The position numbers and the translations under genes were made by a program. The notes under the pieces are model-generated. The model saw only the letters and a program-made list of their open reading frames with translations. It was not told where the DNA came from and did not search any database. From Clostridium chauvoei (GTDB taxonomy: Bacteria; Bacillota; Clostridia; Clostridiales; Clostridiaceae): a DNA stretch of 64,000 nucleotides. The stretch is taken from the NCBI RefSeq assembly GCF_002327185.1, contig NZ_CP018624.1, forward strand, positions 558,001-622,000, in the 5' to 3' direction. This document shows, piece after piece, positions 1-9,160 of the stretch (position 1 is its first letter; the number at the start of each line of letters is the position of its first letter).

Positions 1-1
1 A

Positions 2-238
2 CCTAAAAAGTTTTTAAAGATAATTGACAAATATGAGCATGACAAAGTAGCTTTAAGAGATGCTGGAATAGCATATGCTGTAGAGCAAATAGTTGATTTA
101 ATTTCTTCAGAAGTAGATGGGATACATTTATACACAATGAATAATCCTTATATAGCTCGAAGAATAAATGATAATATTAAAACAATACTAAGATATGTAA
201 ATGATGATAAGTTATCTAAAGGAAGTATTGTAATATGA
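2..238 (+). CDS. metF: methylenetetrahydrofolate reductase (MetF), C-terminal fragment
   Basis: The window opens inside a gene; 78 codons are visible before the stop. The residues HLYTMNNP followed by a basic helix and a short tail match the C-terminal strand and helix of the MetF TIM barrel. MetF reduces 5,10-methylene-THF to 5-methyl-THF, the methyl donor for MetH. Its stop (TGA) overlaps the ATG of the next gene (ATGA), and that gene overlaps metH, so the three form one translationally coupled operon for the last step of methionine synthesis. The N-terminus lies outside the window. The assignment rests on the short C-terminal match together with this context. Confidence 0.82.
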   Translation, partial: PKKFLKIIDKYEHDKVALRDAGIAYAVEQIVDLISSEVDGIHLYTMNNPYIARRINDNIKTILRYVNDDKLSKGSIVI

Positions 239-921
239 AAAATATTAAAGAGTTTGAAGTTAATAAAAAAGAAGTACTTAGATATCTAGGCTATAAGGGT
301 CAAGAAATAGATAAGGAATTAGATTGTGTTATAGAGGAGTGCAGAAAAGAAGTTAAAGAATTAATAATACCACGATATGTATATAAATTTTATAATATAG
401 ATAGGAAAAATAATGAGATAAGCATGAATAGTGATAGTTTATTATTAAAAGGAGAAGATATAAAAAAACATTTAGAGAACTCAAAGGAGTGTATTTTAAT
501 TGCAGTTACAATAGGTAGTGATGTAGAAAAAAAGATAAAACTTTATGAAAGAATTAATTTAACAAAAGCTTTAATAATGGATGCGTGTGCAACTACAATT
601 GTAGAAGAATTATGTGATTGTATAGAAGCTGAAATTAGAGAGAATCTAATTAAAGAGAATAAAAGCTTAACTTTTAGATTTAGTCCAGGATATGGGGACT
701 TAGATATAGGTATTCAAAAAAATTTTATACAAATAATAGAAGCAAATAAAAAAATAGGAGTGACTGTATCATCCAATAATATTTTATTTCCTAGGAGATC
801 AGTAACAGCAATAATGGGGATTGTTGATGGTAATAAAATTGTCAAAAAAAGAAGATGTATAGATTGTAGCAATTATAATAGTTGTAATTTCAGAAAAGAG
901 GGAGTTAATTGTGGAGATTAA
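235..921 (+). CDS. stand-alone MetH reactivation-domain protein (Met_synt_B12-like)
   Basis: This 228-residue protein resembles the AdoMet-binding activation domain that in E. coli is the C-terminal part of MetH. The family carries out reductive methylation of oxidised cob(II)alamin. Visible features are an RFSPGYGD motif near residues 144-151, matching the RxSPGYG signature of the activation domain, and a cysteine-rich end (CIDCSNYNSCNF). It lies between metF and metH, overlapping both, and the MetH encoded here lacks this domain. The inference is that it acts in trans on MetH. The ATG overlaps the metF stop. Confidence 0.85.
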   Translation: MKNIKEFEVNKKEVLRYLGYKGQEIDKELDCVIEECRKEVKELIIPRYVYKFYNIDRKNNEISMNSDSLLLKGEDIKKHLENSKECILIAVTIGSDVEKKIKLYERINLTKALIMDACATTIVEELCDCIEAEIRENLIKENKSLTFRFSPGYGDLDIGIQKNFIQIIEANKKIGVTVSSNNILFPRRSVTAIMGIVDGNKIVKKRRCIDCSNYNSCNFRKEGVNCGD

Positions 922-3283
922 GGAGTTTATAAAAGATAATATATTATTATTTGATGGGGCTATGGGAACTATGCTTCAAAAAGAAGGATTGAAACTTGGT
1001 GAAAATCCAGAGATTTTAAATATAACACATCCAGAAATTATTAAAAAAATTCATAAGTTGTATATAGAGGCAGGAGCAAAAGTAATTACTACAAATACTT
1101 TTGGAGCAAATGAAAAAAAACTAGAAGCAACTATATATACAGTAGAAGAAATCGTAGAAAAAGGAATTTTATTAGCAATGGAAGCTAAAGAGGATAGGGA
1201 TGTTTTAGTAGCTTTAGATATAGGACCTATAGGAGAACTTTTAGAACCAATGGGAACTCTATCTTTTGATGAAGCTTATGAGATTTTCAAAAGGCAGGTT
1301 ATATTGGCAGAAAAGTATGGAGTAGATATTATTTTAATAGAAACTATGACAGATTTATATGAAGCAAAAGCAGCAGTTTTAGCAGTAAAAGAAAATTCCA
1401 ATCTACCAGTATTTTGTACTATGAGTTTTGAAGAAAGTAGAAGAACATTTACAGGATGTAAGCCATCAAGTATGGCAATTACATTAGAAGGATTAGGTGT
1501 GGATGCATTAGGTATAAATTGCTCTTTAGGCCCATCAGAAATACTTCCTATAGTTAAAGAAATTAAAGAGTGGACTAATATTCCTATAATAGTGCAACCT
1601 AATGCTGGCTTACCTTCTTTTTCAGTAGGGGATGCAATTTATTATATATCTAAAGAAGAATTTAAAAATGGTATAATAGAATTTATAGAAAATGGAGTTA
1701 ATATAGTTGGAGGATGTTGTGGTACAACACCAGAATATATTTTGGAAATATATAAAGCTATAAAATGTATAAATCCTGTTAAAAGTAATATAAAGTCTTT
1801 TTCAGCAGTATGTACCCCTTCAAAGACAGTAAAGATAGATGGCGTTAAAATAATAGGTGAGAGGATAAATCCTACAGGGAAAAAACTATTTAAAGAAGCG
1901 TTAATAAAAGGGGATATGGATTATATATTAAAACAAGCAATAATACAAGTAGATGCAGGAGCAGACATATTAGATGTAAATGTAGGCTTACCAGAAATAA
2001 ATGAAGAAGAAACTATGATCAGAGTTATTAAAGAAATTCAAGGGATATTAGATGTACCTCTTCAAATAGATTCATCTAATATAAAAGCTATAGAAAATGG
2101 ATTAAGGTATTATAATGGTAAAGCGATAGTTAATTCTGTAAATGGAGAAGACAAAGTATTAGACAAAGTTCTACCATTAGTTAAAAAATATGGTGCGGCA
2201 GTAGTTGGATTAACTTTAGATGAAAAGGGAATTCCAATGAAAGCAGAAGAAAGGGTTAAAATAGCAGAAAAAATATTAAATAGAGCTTTAGAATATGGAA
2301 TAAAAAAAGAAGATGTTTTTATAGACACTTTAGTTTTAACAGCATCAGCTAAGCAAAAAGAAGTTATAGAAACTATTAAATCTTTAAAACTAATTAGCGA
2401 GAAATTAGGATTAAAAACAGTTTTAGGCGTATCCAATATTTCTTTTGGACTTCCTAATAGAGAAGTAATAAATGAAACATTTTTAGCTGTAGCCTTAGGA
2501 CATGGGTTAAATTTACCTATATTAAACCCTAATTCACAAGGAATGATAGATGTAGTAAATTCATTTAATGTATTATACAATTTTGATAAAGGTTCTACTA
2601 AATATATAGAAGTCTATGGAGGCAATAATAGAATAATTGAAAATTTACAAAAAGAAAATGATTTAAAATATATAGTTTTGAAAGGCTTAAAAGATGAAGC
2701 TATTAAGGCTACAGAAAAATTATTAGAAGCTATAGATGAACTTCAAATTGTTAATGAATATCTTATACCAGCTTTAGATGAGGTTGGAAATAAATTTGAA
2801 AAAGGAGAAATATTTTTGCCACAGCTAATACAATCAGCTGAAACAGTTAAAAACTCTTTTGAAGTTTTAAAAAGAAAATTATTATTGGAAAATAAGGATA
2901 AAATATCTAATGGAAAAATAGTTTTAGCAACAGTAAAGGGAGATATACACGATATAGGAAAAAATATAGTTAAAGTAATATTAGAAAACTATGGCTTTGA
3001 AGTAATAGATTTAGGAAAAGATGTTCCTGCAATTAATATAGTAAATACAGTTATAGAAAATAATATAACTTTAGTAGGATTAAGTGCTTTAATGACTACA
3101 ACATTAAAAAGTATGGAAGAGACTATAAAAGCTTTAAGAGCTACAAAAAAGGATATAAAAGTATTTGTAGGTGGAGCAGTATTAACAAAAGAATGTGCGA
3201 AAATGATAGGAGCAGATTTTTACGCAAAAGATGCTAGGGAAGCTGTTGAAATAGCGAAAAAACATTTTGGAAAATTATCCTAG
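911..3283 (+). CDS. metH: cobalamin-dependent methionine synthase, short form (MetH)
   Basis: Transfers the methyl group of 5-methyl-THF to homocysteine through methylcobalamin. The order of domains is clear. A homocysteine S-methyltransferase barrel occupies about 1-290, with zinc ligands C204 (GINCS) and C269/C270 (GGCCG). A pterin-binding barrel (GERINPTG onward) covers about 310-560. The helical B12 cap is at about 590-665, and the B12-binding Rossmann domain at about 670-790 carries the D-x-H-x-x-G motif with D678 and axial ligand H680. At 790 residues it is about 430 shorter than E. coli MetH because the reactivation domain is a separate upstream gene. The GTG start at 911 overlaps that gene by 11 bases. 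Confidence 0.95.
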   Translation: MEIKEFIKDNILLFDGAMGTMLQKEGLKLGENPEILNITHPEIIKKIHKLYIEAGAKVITTNTFGANEKKLEATIYTVEEIVEKGILLAMEAKEDRDVLVALDIGPIGELLEPMGTLSFDEAYEIFKRQVILAEKYGVDIILIETMTDLYEAKAAVLAVKENSNLPVFCTMSFEESRRTFTGCKPSSMAITLEGLGVDALGINCSLGPSEILPIVKEIKEWTNIPIIVQPNAGLPSFSVGDAIYYISKEEFKNGIIEFIENGVNIVGGCCGTTPEYILEIYKAIKCINPVKSNIKSFSAVCTPSKTVKIDGVKIIGERINPTGKKLFKEALIKGDMDYILKQAIIQVDAGADILDVNVGLPEINEEETMIRVIKEIQGILDVPLQIDSSNIKAIENGLRYYNGKAIVNSVNGEDKVLDKVLPLVKKYGAAVVGLTLDEKGIPMKAEERVKIAEKILNRALEYGIKKEDVFIDTLVLTASAKQKEVIETIKSLKLISEKLGLKTVLGVSNISFGLPNREVINETFLAVALGHGLNLPILNPNSQGMIDVVNSFNVLYNFDKGSTKYIEVYGGNNRIIENLQKENDLKYIVLKGLKDEAIKATEKLLEAIDELQIVNEYLIPALDEVGNKFEKGEIFLPQLIQSAETVKNSFEVLKRKLLLENKDKISNGKIVLATVKGDIHDIGKNIVKVILENYGFEVIDLGKDVPAINIVNTVIENNITLVGLSALMTTTLKSMEETIKALRATKKDIKVFVGGAVLTKECAKMIGADFYAKDAREAVEIAKKHFGKLS

Positions 3284-3342
3284 AATAATAAGTTTATTTT
3301 TGTAAGATACTATTAAAGAAATAAAGAAAGGAGGGAATTAAA

Positions 3343-3501
3343 ATGCAAAAGAATCCAAGTATAAAATGCACAATTAATCAATGTAAGCATCATGCTTGTT
3401 CAGAAAACTATTGCACATTAAATGTAATAGAAGTAGGAACTCATGAAGCAAATCCTAAAATGCCTGAATGTACAGATTGTAATTCATTTGTATTAAAATA
3501 A
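3343..3501 (+). CDS. small DUF1540-type cysteine-rich protein
   Basis: A 52-residue ORF behind a strong AGGAGGG ribosome site. Six cysteines (C9, C14, C19, C25, C42, C45) in the pattern CxxxxCxxxxCxxxxxC...CxxC match the DUF1540 family of small, probably metal-binding clostridial proteins of unknown role. It lies 60 bases after metH with no clear terminator between them, so it may be the last gene of that transcript. A bidirectional terminator follows. Confidence 0.75.
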   Translation: MQKNPSIKCTINQCKHHACSENYCTLNVIEVGTHEANPKMPECTDCNSFVLK

Positions 3502-3517
3502 TAGGATTTAAGGAAGA

Positions 3518-3551
3518 AGAGACAGAAATTAAATTTTAAATTTCTGTCTCT
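3518..3551. terminator. bidirectional rho-independent terminator
   Basis: AGAGACAGAAATTAAA and its near-complement close a short loop, with U-rich sequence on both sides. It separates the DUF1540 gene from the convergent LysR gene and overlaps the LysR stop codon. Confidence 0.8.
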
Positions 3552-4434
3552 ATTTATGTGATAAGTTACAATTAGTAATAAAGTCAATAAATTCCTTGGA
3601 TTCATTAGAGATAACTTTATCTTTAGAACTAATCAAGGCTATTTTACTTTTAGGTTTATTTTTAAGAGATACTATTTTAAGGTTAGGATTATTAAAATAC
3701 TCAACAACCTTTTTAGTTAATAGAGTTATTCCTAAATTTTCAGATACTAATTCCATAATAGTTTCTATCCTACAATTAGTATGAGAAGTTTTTGGAGCAA
3801 AGCCTGCCTTAAGACATTCGTTACAACAAAGGTTATATATGGTAGCATTAGAGTTTAATAATATAAATGTTTCATCCTGCAAATCGCAAATACTTATATT
3901 ATTCTTATTACATAAAGGATTGTTTTTTGAAACTACTAAAACCAGTTCATCAGTGAAGACTGGAACTATATTATAAAGATTAGCATCAATATTGAATGTA
4001 TTAGTAAAAGCTAAATCTATAGTTGAAGAATTAAATAATTCTGATAAGCTATCTTCATCTTTTTCCATTAGATTTACATTAATATTAGGAAATTTTTTAT
4101 TAAAAGATGAGATTAAATGGATTACTCCATATTGTGCAATTAAGGGCATTACTCCAATAGATATAGATTTATTACTACAGTGATTTTTCATTTCTTTAAT
4201 TATTTTATTATGCAAATTTAAATATTCTTTAGCATAATCTAAAAAAGCTTCTCCAGAAGGTGAAAGAGTAACATTTCTAGTACTTCTATTAAAAAGTAGA
4301 GTATTTAATTCTTTTTCTAAGGCTTTAATTTGTTTAGACAAAGAAGATTGTGAGATACATAGCTCTTCTGCAGCTAAAGTAAAGCTATTAAATTTTTCAA
4401 CTTCTAAAAAATAGTGAATTTGTTCTATATTCAA
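3550..4434 (-). CDS. LysR-family transcriptional regulator
   Basis: A 294-residue regulator. An N-terminal winged HTH (residues about 1-60; FTLAAEELCISQSSLSKQIK is the recognition region) is followed by a LysR substrate-binding domain with two lobes to the C-terminus. The open frame extends to 4512, but a TTG at 4432-4434 preceded by AGGAGG gives the usual LysR start MNIEQIHYFLEVEK, so that start is chosen. It is divergent from the CydDC-like operon and separated from it by about 200 bases holding a long dyad and a Fur-like box, so it probably controls that operon. The inducer cannot be read from the sequence. Confidence 0.9.
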   Translation of the reverse strand: MNIEQIHYFLEVEKFNSFTLAAEELCISQSSLSKQIKALEKELNTLLFNRSTRNVTLSPSGEAFLDYAKEYLNLHNKIIKEMKNHCSNKSISIGVMPLIAQYGVIHLISSFNKKFPNINVNLMEKDEDSLSELFNSSTIDLAFTNTFNIDANLYNIVPVFTDELVLVVSKNNPLCNKNNISICDLQDETFILLNSNATIYNLCCNECLKAGFAPKTSHTNCRIETIMELVSENLGITLLTKKVVEYFNNPNLKIVSLKNKPKSKIALISSKDKVISNESKEFIDFITNCNLSHK

Positions 4435-4461
4435 GATAAGTAGCCTCCTAGATGCATATTT

Positions 4462-4498
4462 ATTCCTTTTTGGAAAGAAATATTTTCCTAAAAGGAAT
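4462..4498. promoter_or_regulatory. long imperfect dyad, probable LysR operator
   Basis: Arms ATTCCTTTTTGGAAA (4462-4476) and TTTCCTAAAAGGAAT (4484-4498) are reverse complements at 14 of 15 positions around a 7-base spacer. It sits 28 bases upstream of the LysR start and on the promoter side of the divergent exporter operon. Long dyads in such spacers are typical LysR sites; binding by this LysR is inferred. Confidence 0.55.
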
Positions 4499-4530
4499 TG
4501 CAAAAATATCAAAATGATATAAAATATAAT

Positions 4531-4545
4531 TGAAAATAATTATCA
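4531..4545. promoter_or_regulatory. Fur-like iron box
   Basis: TGAAAATAATTATCA matches the 7-1-7 Fur consensus TGATAATNATTATCA at 14 of 15 positions, counting N as a match. It lies about 95 bases upstream of the ABC exporter start. A second 14/15 match stands before the NEAT-domain surface protein at 45.2 kb. Confidence 0.55.
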
Positions 4546-4637
4546 ATTAATCATTATAATTACCTCTTAATAGAGGTGATATATTTTTTATAACATGAAC
4601 GATAATGAAAATCAATATAAATAGTGGAGGAAAATTT

Positions 4638-6437
4638 ATGATGATAAATAAAAGGCTCATAAATTTATGTGATGAGTCAAAAAAGTATGTTTTATTAACA
4701 GTATTAGTTAATTGGATAGCTATACTATGCAATATTTTAATTGTTTTATTAATAGGAAAATTTATTAATAGAATTTATTTGGGAGAGGAGATAATCCTTA
4801 CTTCATCAAGTAAAGTAATAAATGCTTTATCCGATTTCGATATGGGACATAATTTATCTTTACTTGGAGCAATAGGAATAATAATTACACTTTTAGTAAT
4901 TAGATATATAAGTAATTTATATTATGGAAAATTTTCTTATTTAGCATCAGCAAATGCAAGAGTAACATTAAGAGAACTTATATACAAGAAATTATTAAGT
5001 CTTGGGACAAACTATAATGAAGTAGAAAGTACATCTTCATTAGTACAAGTTACGGTAGAAGGGGTAGAAGCTCTAGAAGTTTACTTTGGAAAATATCTTC
5101 CACAGTTTTTCTATTCAATATTAGCACCTGTGACTTTATTTGTGTTTTTATCATTTATTTCCTTTAAGGCAGCAATAGTATTTATGCTATGTGTCCCATT
5201 AATACCTTTATCAATAATAGCTATAATGAAGTTTGCTAAAAGAATATTAAAAAATTATTGGAAAAGTTATTCAAACTTAGGAGATGTCTTTTTAGAGAAC
5301 CTTCAAGGATTAACAACGTTAAAAGTCTTTGATAGAGATGGAGAAAGACATAATAAAATGAATGAGGAAGCAGAAGGCTTTAGAAAAATCACTATGAAGG
5401 TTTTAAGTATGCAACTTAACTCCATAAATATAATGGATTTAATAGCTTTTGGAGGAGCAGCACTAGGGACTATAGTAGCGTTAATTCAATTTAAAAATGG
5501 AGAACTTTTAATAGGTAATTTATTAGTAATTATATTATTATCTTCAGAGTTCTTTATACCATTAAGACTTTTAGGATCATTTTTCCATATAGCTATGAAT
5601 GGAATGGCAGCATCCGATAGAATTTTTGCATTATTAGATAGTGAAGAAAGAACTAAGAATTTAGTAGATACAGATAAAAAATTAGACAACATAACTATTT
5701 CTTTAAAAAATGTAGATTTTAGTTATGATGGAAAAAGAAAAGTTTTAGAAAACATAAATATGGAAATAAAAAATAAAGGTTTAGTAGCTATTGTAGGAGA
5801 AAGTGGAAGTGGGAAAAGTACTATTGCATCACTTATATTAAACTCATATGTAGTTAATAATGGTGAGATAAAGTTTAATGATATAAATGTAAATAATATC
5901 GCATTAGATACTATATATAATAAGCTTTCTTTAATATCAACTAATAGCTATATATTTAATGGTAGTATATTAGATAATTTATTGATGGGAAATGGAAAGG
6001 TTACTAATGAAGAAATAGAGATAGCTTTAAAAACAGCGAGATTATATGGATTTGTAAGTTCATTAAAAGATGGGCTATCAACGAATGTTGGTGAAGGGGG
6101 CAGTCTTTTATCGGGAGGACAAAAACAAAGGTTAGCTTTAGCTAGAGCAATACTTGCAAATAGAGAAATTATGATTTTTGATGAAGCAACTTCTAATATT
6201 GATGTTGAAAGTGAAGAGGATATTTGGAAAGCTATTTATGAATTAGCTAAAACAAAAACAATAATAGTAATATCTCATAGATTAGCAAATGTAGTAGATG
6301 CAGAGAATATTTATGTGATGAAAAAAGGTAAAGTTGTAGAAAGTGGAAATCATAAAGAATTATATAAAAATAAAAATACTTACTATGAAATGATAAATAC
6401 ACAAAGAGAATTAGAAGAAATAAGGGTGGTGATTTAA
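4638..6437 (+). CDS. cydD: CydD-like ABC exporter subunit (membrane + ATPase)
   Basis: A 599-residue half-transporter with six membrane helices in about 1-320 and a C-terminal ATPase. Walker A GESGSGKST starts at residue 387, the LSGGQKQR signature at 491, and Walker B ends in D515-E516. With the next gene it forms a heterodimer of the CydDC type. Known CydDC proteins export thiols such as cysteine and glutathione and have been linked to haem. The start is the ATG at 4638 behind GTGGAGG; an upstream ATG at 4605 has no ribosome site. The two stretches are separated by a single base, so they are probably co-translated. No cydAB oxidase genes are present, so a role other than oxidase assembly must be considered. 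Confidence 0.8.
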   Translation: MMINKRLINLCDESKKYVLLTVLVNWIAILCNILIVLLIGKFINRIYLGEEIILTSSSKVINALSDFDMGHNLSLLGAIGIIITLLVIRYISNLYYGKFSYLASANARVTLRELIYKKLLSLGTNYNEVESTSSLVQVTVEGVEALEVYFGKYLPQFFYSILAPVTLFVFLSFISFKAAIVFMLCVPLIPLSIIAIMKFAKRILKNYWKSYSNLGDVFLENLQGLTTLKVFDRDGERHNKMNEEAEGFRKITMKVLSMQLNSINIMDLIAFGGAALGTIVALIQFKNGELLIGNLLVIILLSSEFFIPLRLLGSFFHIAMNGMAASDRIFALLDSEERTKNLVDTDKKLDNITISLKNVDFSYDGKRKVLENINMEIKNKGLVAIVGESGSGKSTIASLILNSYVVNNGEIKFNDINVNNIALDTIYNKLSLISTNSYIFNGSILDNLLMGNGKVTNEEIEIALKTARLYGFVSSLKDGLSTNVGEGGSLLSGGQKQRLALARAILANREIMIFDEATSNIDVESEEDIWKAIYELAKTKTIIVISHRLANVVDAENIYVMKKGKVVESGNHKELYKNKNTYYEMINTQRELEEIRVVI

Positions 6438-6438
6438 T

Positions 6439-8112
6439 TTGAAAAGGCAATCTGGATTTAAAATAATGACAAGGCTAATTAAAGAATTAAAGCCACTAAT
6501 ACCAGTTATGGTAATAACTATAACTATGGGGATTTTAGGATTTTTAGCAGCTATATCAATAGCTACCTTTGGAGCAATTGCTATTGGAAGTGTGATAGAA
6601 GGCGGAATGTTTATATCCTTTAAAGGCTCAGTAACAGTAATGCTTGTTTGTGCTGTATTAAGAGGATTACTTAGATATTGTGAACAATTATCAGGACATT
6701 ATATAGCTTTTAAAATATTAGTTATATTAAGAGATAAAATATTTACAGTATTAAGAAGATTGGCTCCAGCTAAATTAGAAAGTAAGGAGAAGGGAAACCT
6801 TATCTCACTCATAACTTCAGATATAGAATTATTAGAAGTTTTTTATGCACATACTATAGCACCAATAGCTATAGCTATTGTAACAAACTCTATAATAAGT
6901 ATTATATTATATATAATAAATCCTATATTTGGAATTATATCAGCTGGATTCTTTTTTACAGTTGGATTTTTAATACCATATAAATCTTCAGCTATGGTAA
7001 AAGATGATGGGGTTGAGTATAGAAAGATTTTTGGGGATAGTAACTCATATATATTAGATTCGTTAAGAGGGTTAAAGGAAATACTATTATTTAATAGTGG
7101 AAATGAAAGATTAAATAAGATAAATGCAAACTCAAATAAGTTAAATAATAGCCTTTATAAAATAAAAAGACATGAAGGAATAATAAGGGCAATTACAGAT
7201 TTAGTGATAATGTTAGCTATATTAACTTTTGTAATAGTAGGAAGTATCCTTTATATAAATAATACCTTAACTTTTACAGAAATGCTTGTATCAATAGTAA
7301 TAATAGCTTCATCCTTTGGGCCAGTTGTTGCTTTAAGTAACCTTTCAAATAATTTACTTCATACTTTTGCTTGTGCTGAAAGAATATTTAATCTTTTAGA
7401 TGAGGAACCAGAGGTTTATGAAGTTTTAGGCAATGAAAATTTAGGGGTTTCAAATATAAAATATGAGAATGTAGATTTTTCATATAAAGGAAGAAAAGAT
7501 AAAATTTTTGAGGATATAGATTTAGAGATTAAAAAGGGCGATAAAATTGCATTAATAGGGGATAGTGGAATTGGAAAAAGTACATTTGTAAAATTGCTTA
7601 TGAGATTTTTTGATGTTAATAAGGGAACAATTTCTATAAATAATAGAGATATAAAGGAAATACCAACTAAAGCATTAAGGGAAAGTCAAACCTTAGTAAG
7701 TCAAGAAACCTATCTTTTCAATGAAACTATAGAAGATAATATAAAAATAGGAAAAATTAATGCAACTAGAGAAGAAGTTATAGAAGCGGCTAAAAAAGCA
7801 TCTATACATGCATTTATAGAAACTTTACCAAATGGGTACGATACTAAAGCTGGAGAACTTGGAAGTAATTTATCATCAGGTGAAAAACAAAGAATAGGAT
7901 TAGCTAGAGCATTTTTAAATGATGGACAAGTACTTATTTTAGATGAACCAACAAGTAATTTAGATACACTAAATGAAGGGGAAATATTAAAGGCTATAAA
8001 AGAAAATTGTGAAGATAAAACAATTATATTAATATCACATAGAAAATCTACAACATCTATATGCAATAGAGTATTTAAGGTTTCAAATAAGAAATTACTT
8101 GAAGAGTTTTAA
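6439..8112 (+). CDS. cydC: CydC-like ABC exporter subunit (membrane + ATPase)
   Basis: A 557-residue partner of the preceding half-transporter. Six membrane helices occupy about 10-300. Walker A GDSGIGKST begins at 374, the signature is LSSGEKQR at about 478 (a variant of LSGGQ), and Walker B ends in D502-E503. The TTG start lies one base after the cydD stop and uses GGTGGT inside cydD as ribosome site. A hairpin (AACCTTTT/AAAAGGTT, 8122-8150) in the short gap to the next gene could trim or dampen downstream expression. Substrate is unknown; the neighbours point to haem, iron or nitrosative stress rather than drug export. Confidence 0.8.
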   Translation: MKRQSGFKIMTRLIKELKPLIPVMVITITMGILGFLAAISIATFGAIAIGSVIEGGMFISFKGSVTVMLVCAVLRGLLRYCEQLSGHYIAFKILVILRDKIFTVLRRLAPAKLESKEKGNLISLITSDIELLEVFYAHTIAPIAIAIVTNSIISIILYIINPIFGIISAGFFFTVGFLIPYKSSAMVKDDGVEYRKIFGDSNSYILDSLRGLKEILLFNSGNERLNKINANSNKLNNSLYKIKRHEGIIRAITDLVIMLAILTFVIVGSILYINNTLTFTEMLVSIVIIASSFGPVVALSNLSNNLLHTFACAERIFNLLDEEPEVYEVLGNENLGVSNIKYENVDFSYKGRKDKIFEDIDLEIKKGDKIALIGDSGIGKSTFVKLLMRFFDVNKGTISINNRDIKEIPTKALRESQTLVSQETYLFNETIEDNIKIGKINATREEVIEAAKKASIHAFIETLPNGYDTKAGELGSNLSSGEKQRIGLARAFLNDGQVLILDEPTSNLDTLNEGEILKAIKENCEDKTIILISHRKSTTSICNRVFKVSNKKLLEEF

Positions 8113-8177
8113 ATAAAGAATAACCTTTTGTTTTTTAGATTAAAAAGGTTAATTGTAAAAAAGAGGAGGTAAGATAG

Positions 8178-8567
8178 ATGAATAAACTTAAAAAAGGATT
8201 CTATATAACAGTAGGACTAATTTGTGTTATATTAGGCTCAATTGGCGTTATACTTCCAATACTACCTACAACACCATTTTTACTATTAGCATCATTTTGT
8301 TTTGTTAGAGGATCAGATAGGTTTGATAGATGGTTTAAAGGGACAAAACTCTATAAAAAACACTTAGAAAGCTTTACGACAAACAGAAGTATGACATTAA
8401 AAGCTAAGATAAGTATTTTACTATTTGCAGATATAATGATGGCATTTCCGCTTATAATAATTGATAATTTAGTTGTAAAAGTAGTATTAATACTAGTTAT
8501 TTTATTTAAGTTCTATTACTTTATTTTTAGAATAAAAACCATTAAAGAAAAACCTATTAATGGATAG
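8178..8567 (+). CDS. DUF454 (YbaN-family) inner-membrane protein
   Basis: 129 residues with an N-terminal hairpin of two membrane helices and the signature G-x-IG-x-x-LP-x-LPTTPF, followed by a cytosolic FxxWxKGTKLYKKH-like stretch and two more helices. This is the DUF454 pattern, whose function is not established. It has a strong GAGGAGG ribosome site. It sits between the CydDC-like genes and the YgbA gene with short gaps, so it is part of that operon. Confidence 0.85.
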   Translation: MNKLKKGFYITVGLICVILGSIGVILPILPTTPFLLLASFCFVRGSDRFDRWFKGTKLYKKHLESFTTNRSMTLKAKISILLFADIMMAFPLIIIDNLVVKVVLILVILFKFYYFIFRIKTIKEKPING

Positions 8568-8578
8568 AGGCGTAAAAT

Positions 8579-8872
8579 ATGAGTAGAATTGAAAAAGAAA
8601 AAGAGATTGTAGAGCTTATGATTAGGCTTTATTGTAATAAAAAGCATAAATGTGATTGTAAATTATGTGATGATTGTAGTGAACTTTTAGATTATGCTCA
8701 TAAAAGATTAGATTATTGTAAATTTGGAAACAATAAAACTTCATGTAGTAAATGTAAGATTCATTGTTATAAAAAAGATATGAAAGAAAAAATAAAATCG
8801 GTTATGAAGTTTTCAGGACCACGACTTATAATTTATAGACCGTATGAATTTATAAGACATATTTTCAAATAA
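8579..8872 (+). CDS. YgbA-family ('nitrous oxide-stimulated promoter') protein
   Basis: 97 residues. The pattern EK-x-I-V-x-x-MI-x-LYC, then CxLC-x-x-C-x-x-L-x-x-YA, YCxFG, CxKCxIHCY and finally GPRLIIYRP is characteristic of the YgbA_NO family. The E. coli member is induced by nitric oxide. The conserved cysteines suggest metal or Fe-S binding. It is the last gene of the LysR-divergent operon, 11 bases after the DUF454 gene, and a terminator follows. Presence of this gene ties the operon to nitrosative or metal stress; this is an inference from family membership. Confidence 0.85.
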   Translation: MSRIEKEKEIVELMIRLYCNKKHKCDCKLCDDCSELLDYAHKRLDYCKFGNNKTSCSKCKIHCYKKDMKEKIKSVMKFSGPRLIIYRPYEFIRHIFK

Positions 8873-8901
8873 AAATTATATTATAAAGATAGAAATATAG
8901 C

Positions 8902-8926
8902 AAACAGGCTTAAAAAGCCTGTTTTT
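8902..8926 (+). terminator. rho-independent terminator
   Basis: AAACAGGCT/AGCCTGTTT stem with a short A-rich loop and a T run closes the exporter operon. The stretch from here to 9160 is very A/T-rich; a possible -10 (TATAAT, 9104-9109) lies before the agr operon, but its -35 is poor. Confidence 0.85.
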
Positions 8927-9160
8927 ATTATTATAATTATAATTCAATTAATTTTATTAAATAAGTGTTGGAAATAAATTATAATAAAATTTAATTAATA
9001 ATATATCAGAACTAATAATTTCATAAAAAACTTATATAAATTGAAAAATTAATTTAAATTTAAAAATAATTCAAAAAGTATGGAAAACTATAGGTGTTGA
9101 TAGTATAATAAAGAAAAGAAAATGAAAATGATAAAGAATTAAAAGAGGAAATGGTAAAAA

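Noticed and set aside
2110..2580. Long open frame on the strand opposite metH
   Set aside because: It mirrors the codon bias of metH, has no ribosome site and no recognisable protein motif. It is a shadow of the coding strand.
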